From positions 1-64,000 of the forward strand of contig JAUNUI010000017.1 in NCBI GenBank assembly GCA_030538255.1: a DNA stretch of 64,000 nt, written 5' to 3'. A model generated the notes under the pieces. It was given only the letters and a program-made list of their open reading frames with translations, did no database searches and was not told the origin of the DNA. Positions 8,040 through 17,018 of the stretch are shown here, one piece after another (the stretch's first letter is position 1; the number at the start of each line of letters is the position of its first letter). The stretch is from Pelistega sp. (GTDB lineage Bacteria; Pseudomonadota; Gammaproteobacteria; Burkholderiales; Burkholderiaceae_B). A program made the position numbers and the translations under genes.

Positions 8040-9206
8040 ATGGCCCATAATGATTTTCTATTTACTTCTGAGTCAGTCTCAGAAGGACATCCAGATAAAG
8101 TTGCTGACCAAATTTCTGATGCGATTCTTGATGCGCTTTTAGAGCAGGATCCTAACTCTCGCGTTGCTGCTGAAACCCTGTGTAATACCGGTTTAGTGGT
8201 GTTGGCGGGTGAAATCACCACGAAAGCGAATGTGGACTATATTGACGTGGCTCGTCAGACCATCAAGCGCATTGGCTACGATAATACCGATTACGGCATT
8301 GACTATAAGGGTTGTGCTGTGTTGGTGGCTTATGATAAGCAATCACCCGATATCGCTCAAGGCGTGGATCGTACCGAAGAAGAAATTCTGAATCAAGGTG
8401 CAGGTGACCAAGGTTTGATGTTCGGTTATGCATGTGACGAAACCCCTGACCTTATGCCAGCACCGATTTGGTATTCGCATCGTTTAGTGCAGCGTCAGAG
8501 TGAATTGCGTAAAAATGGCACCTTGCCTTGGTTGCGTCCTGACGCTAAGTCACAAGTAACCTTCCGTTATGTTGATGGTAAGCCTGTGGAAGTCGATACC
8601 GTGGTTTTATCAACGCAACATCACCCTGAAATCTCGCAAAGCGATATTCATGATGCTGTGATTGAGCACATCATTAAACCAAGTTTCCCTGAAGGTTTAT
8701 TAACACCGAAGACGAAATTCTTCATTAATCCAACGGGTGTGTTTGTGATTGGTGGTCCACAAGGTGACTGCGGTCTTACAGGTCGTAAGATTATCGTGGA
8801 CACATACGGCGGGGCTTGTCCGCACGGTGGTGGTGCTTTCTCTGGTAAGGACCCTTCTAAAGTCGACCGCTCAGCGGCCTATGCTGCGCGTTACGTGGCG
8901 AAGAACATTGTTGCCGCTGGTTTAGCACGCCAGTGTCAGATTCAATTAAGTTACGCCATTGGTGTGGCAGAGCCGATTAATATCACGGTTTACACCGAAG
9001 GTACAGGCGTGGTATCAGACGAGCAATTAGCTCAGATCGTACGTGAACACTTTGATTTACGTCCACGCGGTATTGTTCAGATGCTTGATTTATTGCGTCC
9101 GATTTACAGCAAATCAGCGGCTTACGGTCACTTTGGCCGTGCAGAACCTGAGTTCTCTTGGGAAGCGACCGATAAGGTTGAAGCCCTGAAACAAGCAGTT
9201 AAATAA
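8040..9206 (+). CDS. metK: S-adenosylmethionine synthetase
   Basis: Makes SAM from methionine and ATP; cytoplasmic tetramer. 388 residues, full length. Signature motifs are intact: [15 protein letters not shown] near the N-terminus, [15 protein letters not shown] in the middle, and the P-loop-like [16 protein letters not shown]. An AAAGGACG ribosome-binding site precedes the ATG. It is headed by a SAM-II-like aptamer and followed by ahcY and metF, making a SAM-cycle cluster. Likely repressed when SAM is abundant. Confidence 0.97.
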   Translation: MAHNDFLFTSESVSEGHPDKVADQISDAILDALLEQDPNSRVAAETLCNTGLVVLAGEITTKANVDYIDVARQTIKRIGYDNTDYGIDYKGCAVLVAYDKQSPDIAQGVDRTEEEILNQGAGDQGLMFGYACDETPDLMPAPIWYSHRLVQRQSELRKNGTLPWLRPDAKSQVTFRYVDGKPVEVDTVVLSTQHHPEISQSDIHDAVIEHIIKPSFPEGLLTPKTKFFINPTGVFVIGGPQGDCGLTGRKIIVDTYGGACPHGGGAFSGKDPSKVDRSAAYAARYVAKNIVAAGLARQCQIQLSYAIGVAEPINITVYTEGTGVVSDEQLAQIVREHFDLRPRGIVQMLDLLRPIYSKSAAYGHFGRAEPEFSWEATDKVEALKQAVK

Positions 9207-9381
9207 GCCTGTTGGGAGCTATTAAACCATAAAGCTAAGTTTCAAAAATTAGGATTCAAGCGCTAAGTTTTAAACTGCAAGCCTGAAACCGAATGTGAAA
9301 TTGCTGGAAATAGCTCCTGACTAAACTAAAGTAGCAGGTTTTAGGCGACGAGCTAAAGTTTGCTATAATACTCCCTTATTT
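9207..9381. promoter_or_regulatory. metK-ahcY gap with extended -10 promoter for ahcY
   Basis: TGCTATAAT at 9361-9369 is an extended -10 (TATAAT at 9364-9369) with no good -35. It would start RNA near 9376, just upstream of the SAH aptamer. The rest of the gap shows no ORF. AGCTATT (9218) and AATAGCTCC (9309) are complementary and could form a long-range stem at the end of the metK message. Confidence 0.55.
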
Positions 9382-9382
9382 C

Positions 9383-9466
9383 CTGACTGAGGGGCGCTGC
9401 ACCAGAGTTACTCTGCTAGGCTCAGTCAAGGCGAAATTCAAAATGAACTGAATTAACGGCGCTCAT
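9383..9466 (+). ncRNA. S-adenosylhomocysteine (SAH) riboswitch
   Basis: The segment contains the hallmark blocks of the SAH aptamer in order: GACTGAG (9385-9391) pairing with CTCAGTC (9421-9427), GGGCGCTGC directly after the 5' P1 strand, AGGCTCAG at the 3' side, and AACGGCGCTC at the end. The pseudoknot pairs GGGCGC (9392-9397) with GCGCTC (9459-9464), with one G-U. It lies immediately upstream of ahcY, the SAH hydrolase gene, which is its classical position in Beta- and Gammaproteobacteria. SAH would turn expression on (see the overlapping terminator). Confidence 0.92.
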
Positions 9467-9506
9467 CTTATCCTGCACACTAAGCGTGATTCGATGAGCG
9501 CTTTTT
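9459..9506 (+). terminator. Intrinsic terminator forming the SAH riboswitch expression platform
   Basis: GCGCTCATC (9459-9467) pairs perfectly with GATGAGCGC (9493-9501), followed by TTTTT (9502-9506). The 5' arm is the same GCGCTC used for the aptamer pseudoknot, so ligand binding and termination exclude each other: SAH bound gives readthrough into ahcY, SAH absent gives termination. Confidence 0.88.
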
Positions 9507-9537
9507 GCTGCAGGTCTACTTCACATAAGGAATAGAC

Positions 9538-10935
9538 ATGAGCACAGTTGATTACAAAATTGCCGATATCGCATTGGCCTCTTGGGGTCGCAAAGAACTT
9601 GATATTGCGGAAACCGAAATGCCAGGCTTAATGGCGACACGCGAAGAATATGCTGCGAACCAACCTCTCAAGGGTGCACGTATTGCCGGCAGCCTTCATA
9701 TGACGATTCAAACCGGCGTACTGATTGAGACGCTCGTTGCACTAGGCGCTGAAGTACGTTGGGCGTCTTGCAATATTTTCTCAACCCAAGACCATGCGGC
9801 GGCAGCGATTGCTGAGCAAGGTATTCCAGTCTTCGCCGTTAAGGGCGAAACTTTAGAAGAGTACTGGGACTACTGCCACGAAATCTTTAACTGGCCTGGT
9901 GAACAAGCCAATATGATTCTTGATGATGGTGGTGACGCTACACTTTTACTACATCTAGGTGCTAAAGCTGAGAAGGATTTATCGGTGCTCGATAATCCAA
10001 CAAGCGAAGAAGAGCGCGTTCTATTTGCATCCATTAAAGCCAAAATCGCGCAAGACGCGACATGGTACTCAACACGCTTGGCGTGTATTCAAGGCGTGAC
10101 GGAAGAGACCACCACAGGTGTGCATCGTCTGTACCAAATGAGCCAAAAAGGCGACTTGAAATTCCCAGCAATTAATGTCAATGACTCAGTGACTAAATCA
10201 AAATTTGACAATCTCTATGGTTGCCGCGAGTCTTTAGTCGATGGTATTAAGCGTGCTACTGACGTGATGATCGCTGGTAAGATTGCCGTGGTTGTAGGTT
10301 TTGGTGACGTGGGTAAGGGTTGTGCTCAAGCCTTGGCGGCACTACGTGCCCAAGTCTGGGTATGTGAGATTGACCCAATTTGTGCCTTACAAGCGTCAAT
10401 GGAAGGCTATAAAGTGGTGACGATGGATGAGGCCGCTGATAAGGCCGATATCTTCGTGACGGCGACCGGTAACTACCATGTGATTAACCGTAGCCATATG
10501 GAGCGCATGAAGAACGAAGCGATCGTATGTAATATTGGTCACTTCGATAATGAGATTGATGTTGCAGCGATCGAAGATTTGCAGTGGGAAGAAATTAAGC
10601 CGCAAGTTGATCATGTGATTTTCCCTGATGGTAAGCGTATTATCCTCTTAGCCCAAGGTCGCCTAGTGAACTTAGGTTGCGCTACAGGTCACCCATCATT
10701 CGTGATGTCAGCCTCATTTACCAACCAGACCATTGCTCAGATCGAATTGTTCACACGCGGTGAGCATTACGAAACTGGTAAGGTTTATGTCTTGCCTAAG
10801 CACTTGGATGAAAAAGTCGCTCGCCTACACTTGAAGAAATTAGGTGTTAATTTAACGACTTTATCGCAACAACAAGCTGACTATATTGGCGTGTCGGTTG
10901 ATGGTCCGTTCAAGCCTGAACATTACCGTTACTAA
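9538..10935 (+). CDS. ahcY: Adenosylhomocysteinase (SAH hydrolase)
   Basis: NAD-dependent enzyme that splits SAH into adenosine and homocysteine, relieving product inhibition of methyltransferases. 465 residues. Visible: the substrate-domain block [29 protein letters not shown], the NAD-binding [16 protein letters not shown], and the C-terminal conserved [18 protein letters not shown] precedes ATG 9538. Controlled by the SAH riboswitch and terminator upstream; metF follows in the same direction and is probably cotranscribed. Confidence 0.97.
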   Translation: MSTVDYKIADIALASWGRKELDIAETEMPGLMATREEYAANQPLKGARIAGSLHMTIQTGVLIETLVALGAEVRWASCNIFSTQDHAAAAIAEQGIPVFAVKGETLEEYWDYCHEIFNWPGEQANMILDDGGDATLLLHLGAKAEKDLSVLDNPTSEEERVLFASIKAKIAQDATWYSTRLACIQGVTEETTTGVHRLYQMSQKGDLKFPAINVNDSVTKSKFDNLYGCRESLVDGIKRATDVMIAGKIAVVVGFGDVGKGCAQALAALRAQVWVCEIDPICALQASMEGYKVVTMDEAADKADIFVTATGNYHVINRSHMERMKNEAIVCNIGHFDNEIDVAAIEDLQWEEIKPQVDHVIFPDGKRIILLAQGRLVNLGCATGHPSFVMSASFTNQTIAQIELFTRGEHYETGKVYVLPKHLDEKVARLHLKKLGVNLTTLSQQQADYIGVSVDGPFKPEHYRY

Positions 10936-11001
10936 TTGATTTATCAGGCCACACTGATGCCGTGTAATGAGGTGTCATTGTGGCTGTATTCGAGAGATGC
11001 A

Positions 11002-11844
11002 ATGACCAAAAGAGAGAAGTTTTTTAGTCTAGAGTTCTTCCCCCCGCGTGATGTGGAGGCACTGAGCAAGTTAGAAGGTACAGCCAAAGAATTATTGCAA
11101 ATCGATCCTGCGTATATCAGCGTGACGTTCGGCGCGGGTGGTTCTACCCAAACCGGTACTTTAGAAACCGTACGTATGATCAAGCAGTTGGGTGTGGATG
11201 CCGTTCCTCACCTCTCTTGCATTAGCAATACCAAAGCGGAAATCCTCGCTATTTTGGCTGAAATTAAAGCATTAGGCGCACGTCATATCGTCGCATTGCG
11301 CGGTGATTTGCCTTCAGGGGCAGGTCTTCGCACCGCAGGCGAGTTGATGTACGCAAGCGATTTAGTCGCGTTAATTCGCGAGCATTATGGTGATTACTTT
11401 CATATCGAAGTCGCCGCCTATCCTGAAACGCATCCACAAGCCCATTCGCCAGATGAGGACTTGGCTAACTTTGTGACTAAAGTGAATGCGGGTGCGAATA
11501 GTGCGATTACCCAGTACTTCTTTAATCCTGATGCCTACTACGATTTTGTTGATCGTGTCCAGGCCAAGGGCGTAAAGATTCCTATCGTGCCCGGTATTAT
11601 GCCGATTACCAATTATTCACAACTGAGCCGCTTCTCACAGATGTGTGGCGCGGAATTGCCACGTTGGATTCGCATGCGCTTAGCGCAGTATGCCGATGAC
11701 CGTGAATCAATTCGTCAGTTTGGGATTGAGGTGATTAGCAAAATGTGCCAAGAGTTAATTGATTATGGTGCACCTGGCTTGCACTTCTATACCTTGAATG
11801 GTTCAGCAAGTACCTTAGCAATTTGGAATAATCTTAAAGATTAA
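11002..11844 (+). CDS. metF: 5,10-methylenetetrahydrofolate reductase
   Basis: FAD-dependent TIM-barrel enzyme producing 5-methyl-THF, the methyl donor for homocysteine remethylation. About 280 residues from ATG 11002, which gives the typical N-terminus (KFFSLEFFPPRD) and has GAGA upstream; an in-frame TTG at 10936 would add 22 unsupported residues. Motifs seen: SVTFGAGGS, HLSCISNT, ALRGDLPSG and TQYFFNPDAYYDFV. Located 66 bp after ahcY, so SAH-riboswitch control probably extends to it. A strong terminator follows. Confidence 0.95.
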   Translation: MTKREKFFSLEFFPPRDVEALSKLEGTAKELLQIDPAYISVTFGAGGSTQTGTLETVRMIKQLGVDAVPHLSCISNTKAEILAILAEIKALGARHIVALRGDLPSGAGLRTAGELMYASDLVALIREHYGDYFHIEVAAYPETHPQAHSPDEDLANFVTKVNAGANSAITQYFFNPDAYYDFVDRVQAKGVKIPIVPGIMPITNYSQLSRFSQMCGAELPRWIRMRLAQYADDRESIRQFGIEVISKMCQELIDYGAPGLHFYTLNGSASTLAIWNNLKD

Positions 11845-11871
11845 AATTGAAAGAGTGTTGCTAATACTGAT

Positions 11872-11919
11872 AAGGCCTTAAGTATGCGTAGAGATGTGCT
11901 GCTTAAGGCCTTGTTTTTT
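11872..11919 (+). terminator. Intrinsic terminator after metF
   Basis: AAGGCCTTAAG (11872-11882) pairs perfectly with CTTAAGGCCTT (11902-11912), followed by GTTTTTT to 11919. It ends the ahcY-metF unit. Confidence 0.92.
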
Positions 11920-12001
11920 GGTGTGATGAAAATTTAAATTAAGCCTTAGTAGCGGCTAAAATAAATGGCTTATACTCGTAAAAATTGCTCTTAGTAAATA
12001 T

Positions 12002-12026
12002 ATGTCATATGGACATTTGTGATAAT
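12002..12026 (+). promoter_or_regulatory. Candidate promoter/operator of the unknown operon
   Basis: ATGTC (12002-12006) and GACAT (12012-12016) form an inverted repeat with a 5-nt spacer, about where a -35 element would lie. GATAAT at 12021-12026, preceded by TG two bases upstream, looks like an extended -10. RNA would start near 12032, just inside the first strand of the structured leader. Confidence 0.4.
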
Positions 12027-12028
12027 AC

Positions 12029-12120
12029 TATCAAGGCTAAAAATATCTATCTTGTCAGTTACATATTTGGGTGTAAACTAAATGAATCGCCTTCTAATGA
12101 ATATGAAGGTTAGCTTGATA
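12029..12120 (+). ncRNA. Possible three-way-junction leader RNA of the unknown operon
   Basis: Outer stem TATCAAGGCTA (12029-12039) pairs with TAGCTTGATA (12111-12120), one bulged G. Inside are two hairpins: AGTTACA (12057-12063) with TGTAAACT (12072-12079), one bulge; and GCCTTC (12089-12094) with GAAGGT (12105-12110). The RBS (AAAGGAG, about 12124-12130) begins 4 nt after the closing stem. The arrangement resembles a cis-regulatory RNA, but the region is AT-rich and the stems are short, so chance pairing is possible. No known class recognised. Confidence 0.3.
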
Positions 12121-12134
12121 ATAAAGGAGTTGAT

Positions 12135-12395
12135 ATGGATACTTTGCCTAGAAGTTATTTGTCGGAGTCTGAGCGTGAAGGCCTAACTCAAAATGGTATC
12201 TATTTAGCAGAGTCTATGGCCGCTGGCGATGCGGGCGATGAGGAAACTGCTTGGAGATGGTTAAGCTACGCTGTTATACCCGCTTATGCACTTAAGAGCG
12301 TTAAGATGAGAAGAGGTGCTGATTTTATTCGTCAGAAAGGTTTACGGACTGAGACTGCTGACGCTGAATATGGAGAAGGGTGGTTAGATGAATAA
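12135..12395 (+). CDS. Hypothetical protein, first gene of an unknown pair
   Basis: 86 residues, acidic at both ends. Predicted largely helical, with an aromatic centre (ETAWRWLSYAVIPAYALK) and no signal peptide or metal motif. A strong ribosome-binding site (AAAGGAG) and a good ATG support real translation. It overlaps the next gene by 8 bp, so the two are translationally coupled. I recognise no family. It sits between a metF terminator and ygfA, in an otherwise conserved neighbourhood, so it is likely accessory. A toxin-antitoxin-like or small effector pair is possible but unsupported. Confidence 0.7.
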   Translation: MDTLPRSYLSESEREGLTQNGIYLAESMAAGDAGDEETAWRWLSYAVIPAYALKSVKMRRGADFIRQKGLRTETADAEYGEGWLDE

Positions 12396-12930
12396 CAACC
12401 TTACTCAGGCCCTTGATAAATTAGAGCGAATTCTCATATTAGAAGCAGGCTCTACAATAGAGCATAATATATCTAAGACAGCTCAACGATTAAGATTATC
12501 ACGTTTGCGTCTTTTACACCATGTAGAAGAAATAGGTATGATCGGTGATTTGTCATTAATTCTTTCTACAGAAATGAGTATTTTGCAAGGAGACTTAAGC
12601 CGTTATAGCAACAGCAAGGAGATGTCTTCTAGCTTAAAGAATGCCTTGATAGAGTTTGATTCGGCACAGCGACATAATAAGCTTGTCCAAGATGGACATG
12701 AATATCACTACGTAAACTTAGCGCATAGCTTGCCTAAAAGACGGCAAGCAGGATTGCCCTTGGATGAGGCAAGGCAAGCCTTTGACTCCCATAGTGCAAG
12801 ATTAAGTAACCTCAATAAGGCAAGGCTTGATAGTGAAGAAAAATTAATTATTAATGCCCGTAAAAGTAATATAGTAGCGGCGAAGAAAGTATATGTTGAA
12901 CAACAAAAACAAGCCTTAGGAATTAAATAG
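12388..12930 (+). CDS. Hypothetical protein, second gene of an unknown pair
   Basis: 180 residues, probably all-helical and cytoplasmic. The N-terminal third (ISKTAQRLRLSRLRLLHHVEE) could form a helix-turn-helix-like or coiled segment. A middle stretch with HEYHYVNLAHSLPKRRQAG is basic, and the C-terminal part (KARLDSEEKLIINARKSN) is charged and coiled-coil-like. It starts 8 bp before the first gene ends. The AT-richer codon usage compared with flanking genes fits horizontal acquisition. No family recognised. Confidence 0.7.
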   Translation: MNNNLTQALDKLERILILEAGSTIEHNISKTAQRLRLSRLRLLHHVEEIGMIGDLSLILSTEMSILQGDLSRYSNSKEMSSSLKNALIEFDSAQRHNKLVQDGHEYHYVNLAHSLPKRRQAGLPLDEARQAFDSHSARLSNLNKARLDSEEKLIINARKSNIVAAKKVYVEQQKQALGIK

Positions 12931-13058
12931 ATTTGTCTTCCCCTTATGACATTATGGTGAGTGTGCTGTCGTCGCTCAACTAGAGGACAGCAATCTGGAT
13001 TAAATTGCTTTTAACGCAAATTCACCAAAAACAACATTTAGCATTCAACACTCAGCAC

Positions 13059-13649
13059 TTAACACTTAAACCCACTTGGCGTTAGAATCGCATTCAGCGG
13101 TACATCATGTGGTGCTGCTTGATAGGTACAATCTTCAATTAAGCCCTCATCCCAGGCCACTCCCAGTGTATAAGGGTGGTGTCCTTGACTATGCCACTGC
13201 GCCAAGGTTCGGTCGTAGTAGCCTTTTCCATAACCTAAGCGGTCGCCGAACATGGTAAAGCCCAGCACAGGCACCAAGACTAAATCAGGCACTTCAGCAC
13301 GCTCGCTTAAGGTGGGTTCGGGAATATTAAAATGCCCTGGTTGCAGTGGGGCATTCGGGGTCCAGACATAAAACGCTAAGGGTGCATCAAGCTCCACCAC
13401 CTTAGGTAGGCTAATGCTGTGACCTTGGCGACTGAGTTCATGTAAAGCTGGCTTAATATCCAACTCTTGACCGATGGGCCAAAAGGCGGCTATGCGCAAG
13501 GTTTTACCCTCGCAATGACGCTCGATGCCACTGATTAATAAATTAACGAGCTCTTGACTGAGCGTCGCTCTTAATTCAGGACTGAGGGCTTTGCGTTTCT
13601 GTAGGAGTGCTTGTCGCAAAACTGTATTGGGGTTTGTGTTATTCTGCAT
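13059..13649 (-). CDS. ygfA: 5-formyltetrahydrofolate cyclo-ligase
   Basis: Converts 5-formyl-THF to 5,10-methenyl-THF using ATP, returning stored folate to the one-carbon pool. 196 residues. The family motif is clear in MFGDRLGYGKGYYDRTLAQ, and the N-terminal LRQALLQKRKALSPELRA matches the usual basic helix. Divergent from slt, an arrangement seen in many betaproteobacteria (in gammaproteobacteria ygfA instead follows 6S RNA; none seen here). Functionally related to the nearby metF. Confidence 0.9.
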   Translation of the reverse strand: MQNNTNPNTVLRQALLQKRKALSPELRATLSQELVNLLISGIERHCEGKTLRIAAFWPIGQELDIKPALHELSRQGHSISLPKVVELDAPLAFYVWTPNAPLQPGHFNIPEPTLSERAEVPDLVLVPVLGFTMFGDRLGYGKGYYDRTLAQWHSQGHHPYTLGVAWDEGLIEDCTYQAAPHDVPLNAILTPSGFKC

Positions 13650-13693
13650 ATAAATTGTCCCTCACTATAGCTCACCAGATAAAGTAATTACGT

Positions 13694-15715
13694 ATGAAGA
13701 AAATCACCCTTAGTTTTGTTTTGCTGAATTTGATGGCCTTGGGTCTGAGCGCTTGCTCATCGAATAATAATGCTTCACTGGCTTCAGGTGCTTTGATGAA
13801 TAGTGCTAATGCACAAGGTGCATCCAAGCCTTCAGTTGATTATAGCCCAATCCGTGCGGTTCCTGCTCAGGCGCGGACTGCCGTGACCATGGCCTATGAG
13901 GCGCGTAATCGAAGGGCATGGGAAGAACTCCCTGGCTATGGGCAAATTGCGAAAGACGACCATGAGTTGGGTGCTTATCCAATGTTCTGGTATTGGCGCC
14001 AGCAATTGCAAGATAGTCGCTTACCGATAGACTACAGTGGGGTACAGCAGTTTATTAAACGTCATCCGAATAGCTATGTGGCAGAACGCTTGACGGCAGA
14101 TTTACAGATGGCCAGCGCACGTCGAGGCGATTTTAATCAGGTGAAGGAGTTTGGTTTAAGTCGCCTGAATGCGTCGGCACCTAAGTGTGCGTATTACCAA
14201 GCGCAAGCGGCGACTAGCGTGAAGGTCGATAAGAATGAGGCATTAAAGACCTTCCAAGCCAATCCGAACTGTTGGGACATGTTGCGTACACTACGTAATG
14301 CGGGTCAAATAGGCTTTGCTGATTTGCAGGGACTCATGCGTGATGCGGTGGAATATGATAACAAAGGCAATGCGCGCCAATTCGCGGGCTTAGTGTTTGA
14401 TGCTGGGCAGATGCGAGATTATGATGCGATTATTGCTAATCCGAGTGGGTGGTTGGCTAGCCAATCGGGTGCTGCCAGTAGTCCTGCTCAGGCGGAGTTA
14501 CGCGCGATTGCCTTCAGTCGCTTAGCGCGTCAAGACCGTGATATGGGCATAGGCGTATTACAAAGTCGTGGTGCTGAGTTACTCACACCGCAGAATCTGC
14601 AATGGGCCTATACACAGTTTGGCTTAATTGCTGTATTGAATTTAGAAGACCGCTCTGATGCATGGTACCGGCAAGGTAAGGCTGTGCCATTAAGTGACTA
14701 TAATGCCGCTTGGCGCGTGCGTGCGGCTTTACGTCAGCCGAAAATTGATTGGTCTTGGGTCAAGCAGACTATTGCGTATATGAATGCAGAGCAGCAAGCG
14801 GAGACGGCTTGGGTGTATTGGCTTGCCCGTGCTGATGAGGCCCTAGGGCATAAGCAGCAAGCTCAACAAGGCTATCAGAAGATTGAGCATGAGTTGGACT
14901 TCTATGGTTTATTGGCACAGGAACACTTGCATGGCAAAATTCGTGCAGTTAAAGCAGCTGCTCCCGTCACGAGTTCCGAGTTAAATCATATTAAACAAAA
15001 TATGGGCCTGCAAAGAGCTGTGGCGCTATTTCGTTTAGGTTGGCGCCCAGAGGCGGTGGCCGAATGGGGCCATGCGATTCGCGGTCTGAATGATCGTGAT
15101 TTAATGGCCGCAGCGGCTTGGGCGGAGCAAGAACATATTTATGATCGGGTGATTAATACCTCGTCCTTAACCCGTAATGAAATTAGTTATGCGCAGCGCT
15201 ATTTGGCCCCATTCGAAGGGCGAGTGGGGCAACAAGCACGTAGCGTTGGCGTCGATCCTGCTTGGGTTTATGGTTTAATTCGTCAAGAGTCGCGCTTCGT
15301 CCCAGTGGCACGTTCTTCAGTCGGCGCTTCCGGTCTGATGCAGTTAATGCCTGGTACTGCGCGCTTGGTGGCGAATAAGATTGGTATGAGTGGCTTTTCA
15401 CCCAGTACCGTGAATGACTTTGAAGTGAATACGATTTTAGGTACGAATTACTTGAAAATGACCATGGATGATTTGGCGGGTTCCGAGGTCTTGGCCACAG
15501 CAGGCTATAATGCCGGGCCGAACCGTGCCAAGCGCTGGCGCTCTAGTTTAAGTCAACCTATGGAAGGGGCAATTTTTGCGGAGACGATTCCATTTACAGA
15601 GACTCGCTTATATGTAAAGCATGTGCTATCGAATGCCGTATGGTATCAGATGCATTTTAGTAAGGGGCAACCGCAGTCCTTGATGCGCCGCTTAGGTAGT
15701 ATCAGTCCATGGTAG
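13694..15715 (+). CDS. slt: Soluble lytic murein transglycosylase, predicted lipoprotein
   Basis: Cleaves peptidoglycan glycan strands to 1,6-anhydro products. 673 residues: a signal peptide with lipobox LSAC (residues about 18-21) predicts an outer-membrane lipoprotein, unlike soluble E. coli Slt70. A long helical superhelix (about 50-500) is followed by a GEWL-like catalytic domain containing LIRQESRFVPVARSSVGA with the catalytic Glu, then SGLMQLMPGTA and ATAGYNAGPNRAKRW. Its stop overlaps the cca start by 7 bp. Confidence 0.92.
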   Translation: MKKITLSFVLLNLMALGLSACSSNNNASLASGALMNSANAQGASKPSVDYSPIRAVPAQARTAVTMAYEARNRRAWEELPGYGQIAKDDHELGAYPMFWYWRQQLQDSRLPIDYSGVQQFIKRHPNSYVAERLTADLQMASARRGDFNQVKEFGLSRLNASAPKCAYYQAQAATSVKVDKNEALKTFQANPNCWDMLRTLRNAGQIGFADLQGLMRDAVEYDNKGNARQFAGLVFDAGQMRDYDAIIANPSGWLASQSGAASSPAQAELRAIAFSRLARQDRDMGIGVLQSRGAELLTPQNLQWAYTQFGLIAVLNLEDRSDAWYRQGKAVPLSDYNAAWRVRAALRQPKIDWSWVKQTIAYMNAEQQAETAWVYWLARADEALGHKQQAQQGYQKIEHELDFYGLLAQEHLHGKIRAVKAAAPVTSSELNHIKQNMGLQRAVALFRLGWRPEAVAEWGHAIRGLNDRDLMAAAAWAEQEHIYDRVINTSSLTRNEISYAQRYLAPFEGRVGQQARSVGVDPAWVYGLIRQESRFVPVARSSVGASGLMQLMPGTARLVANKIGMSGFSPSTVNDFEVNTILGTNYLKMTMDDLAGSEVLATAGYNAGPNRAKRWRSSLSQPMEGAIFAETIPFTETRLYVKHVLSNAVWYQMHFSKGQPQSLMRRLGSISPW

Positions 15716-16872
15716 TACTGTCGCAGTTAGCTTTTGAGCATGATGCGGTTACGCGTGGTCTTGCCATCTACTGTGTGGGTGGTGCCGTACGGGATTGTCT
15801 GTTGGGTTTACCGCCTGGTGATAAGGATTGGGTGGTGGTTGGCAGTAGTCCTGAGGAGATGTTGGCCCGTGGCTTCACCCCCGTTGGCGGTGACTTCCCT
15901 GTCTTCTTGCATCCTCATAATAAGCAAGAATATGCCTTGGCGCGTACTGAGCGTAAGAGTGGTCGTGGCTATCAAGGCTTCACCTTCTTCACGGGTGAAG
16001 AGGTGACGCTTGAGCAAGACTTACAGCGTCGTGATATTACGATTAATGCCATGGCCTCAGATGATCAAGGTCAAGTGATCGACCCTTATGGCGGTCTACA
16101 AGATTTACAAGAGAAGAAATTGCGCCATGTGGGTCCAGCGTTTATGGAAGACCCCGTGCGCATACTGCGATTAGCACGCTTCTTATCGCGCTTTAGCACC
16201 TTCACCGTATGTGAGCAAACTCGGCTCTTGTGTCAAGAGATGGTCGATAATGGTGAGGTCGATGCGCTGGTGGCCGAACGTGTGTGGAAAGAGGTCTCGC
16301 GTGGTCTGATGAATGCACGCCCAGAGCGGATGTTGAGCTTTCTGTATGGGATTGGGGCTGCGCAACGCATCATGCCCGATCTGCATTATGATGCCACCAT
16401 TGGTATGAACTTGAACTATGGTATCAGTCAGAATTTTAACTTGGCGCAGCAGTATGCAGTCTTATGCCGAGAAACTGCAGCTGTTGAGTCGCTGAGTAAG
16501 GGCTTGCGGGTGAGTAGTGAGGCGGCAGATTATGCGCGCTTATTGCCTGTCTTGCGTGATTTGGTGACGCCCTTATGGACACTGTCTATTTCACCCTTAA
16601 CACACAGTCAAGCGCATGCCATCTTGTCTACGATTGAACGCTTAGATGGGATTCGTAAACCCGAACGTTTTCTTGAATTAATTCAAGTGTGTACGATTTT
16701 GCCGGGCCTGTGTGAGGATGTGGATATACAGTTTATTCCTTCGCGTTGGCAATATTGGTTAGAGCGTGTGCTGGATGTGCCTGCGGGTGAAGTGGCGCGA
16801 CTGCATCAGGGGCAGCCTGAGAAGATTAAGGCCGCGGTGCACGCCGCGCGCGTGGCGGTATTGCTTGGCTAG
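15709..16872 (+). CDS. cca: CCA-adding tRNA nucleotidyltransferase lacking the HD domain
   Basis: Adds or repairs the 3'-CCA of tRNAs. The class II nucleotidyltransferase core is present: YCVGGAVRDCLLGLPPGDKDW with the catalytic acidic residues, then RRDITINAMA and DPVRILRLARFLSRF. 387 residues. E. coli Cca (about 412) has a C-terminal HD phosphohydrolase domain; no HD motif is visible here and the C-terminal third is diverged. It overlaps slt by 7 bp, so expression is coupled to slt. Confidence 0.9.
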   Translation: MVVLSQLAFEHDAVTRGLAIYCVGGAVRDCLLGLPPGDKDWVVVGSSPEEMLARGFTPVGGDFPVFLHPHNKQEYALARTERKSGRGYQGFTFFTGEEVTLEQDLQRRDITINAMASDDQGQVIDPYGGLQDLQEKKLRHVGPAFMEDPVRILRLARFLSRFSTFTVCEQTRLLCQEMVDNGEVDALVAERVWKEVSRGLMNARPERMLSFLYGIGAAQRIMPDLHYDATIGMNLNYGISQNFNLAQQYAVLCRETAAVESLSKGLRVSSEAADYARLLPVLRDLVTPLWTLSISPLTHSQAHAILSTIERLDGIRKPERFLELIQVCTILPGLCEDVDIQFIPSRWQYWLERVLDVPAGEVARLHQGQPEKIKAAVHAARVAVLLG

Positions 16873-17018
16873 TGTGCGCACATGCGCATTGTTGGGTTGA
16901 TAGTTTAATTCGCATGCGTAGGTAGTATGGTTAGGATAGATATCTTGCATCCGAAATGAGTAGGTGTTTACTCTGTGGCAAGCAGATTAGGCACCTGTTC
17001 TGAGTTGGCTTCGTCTGT

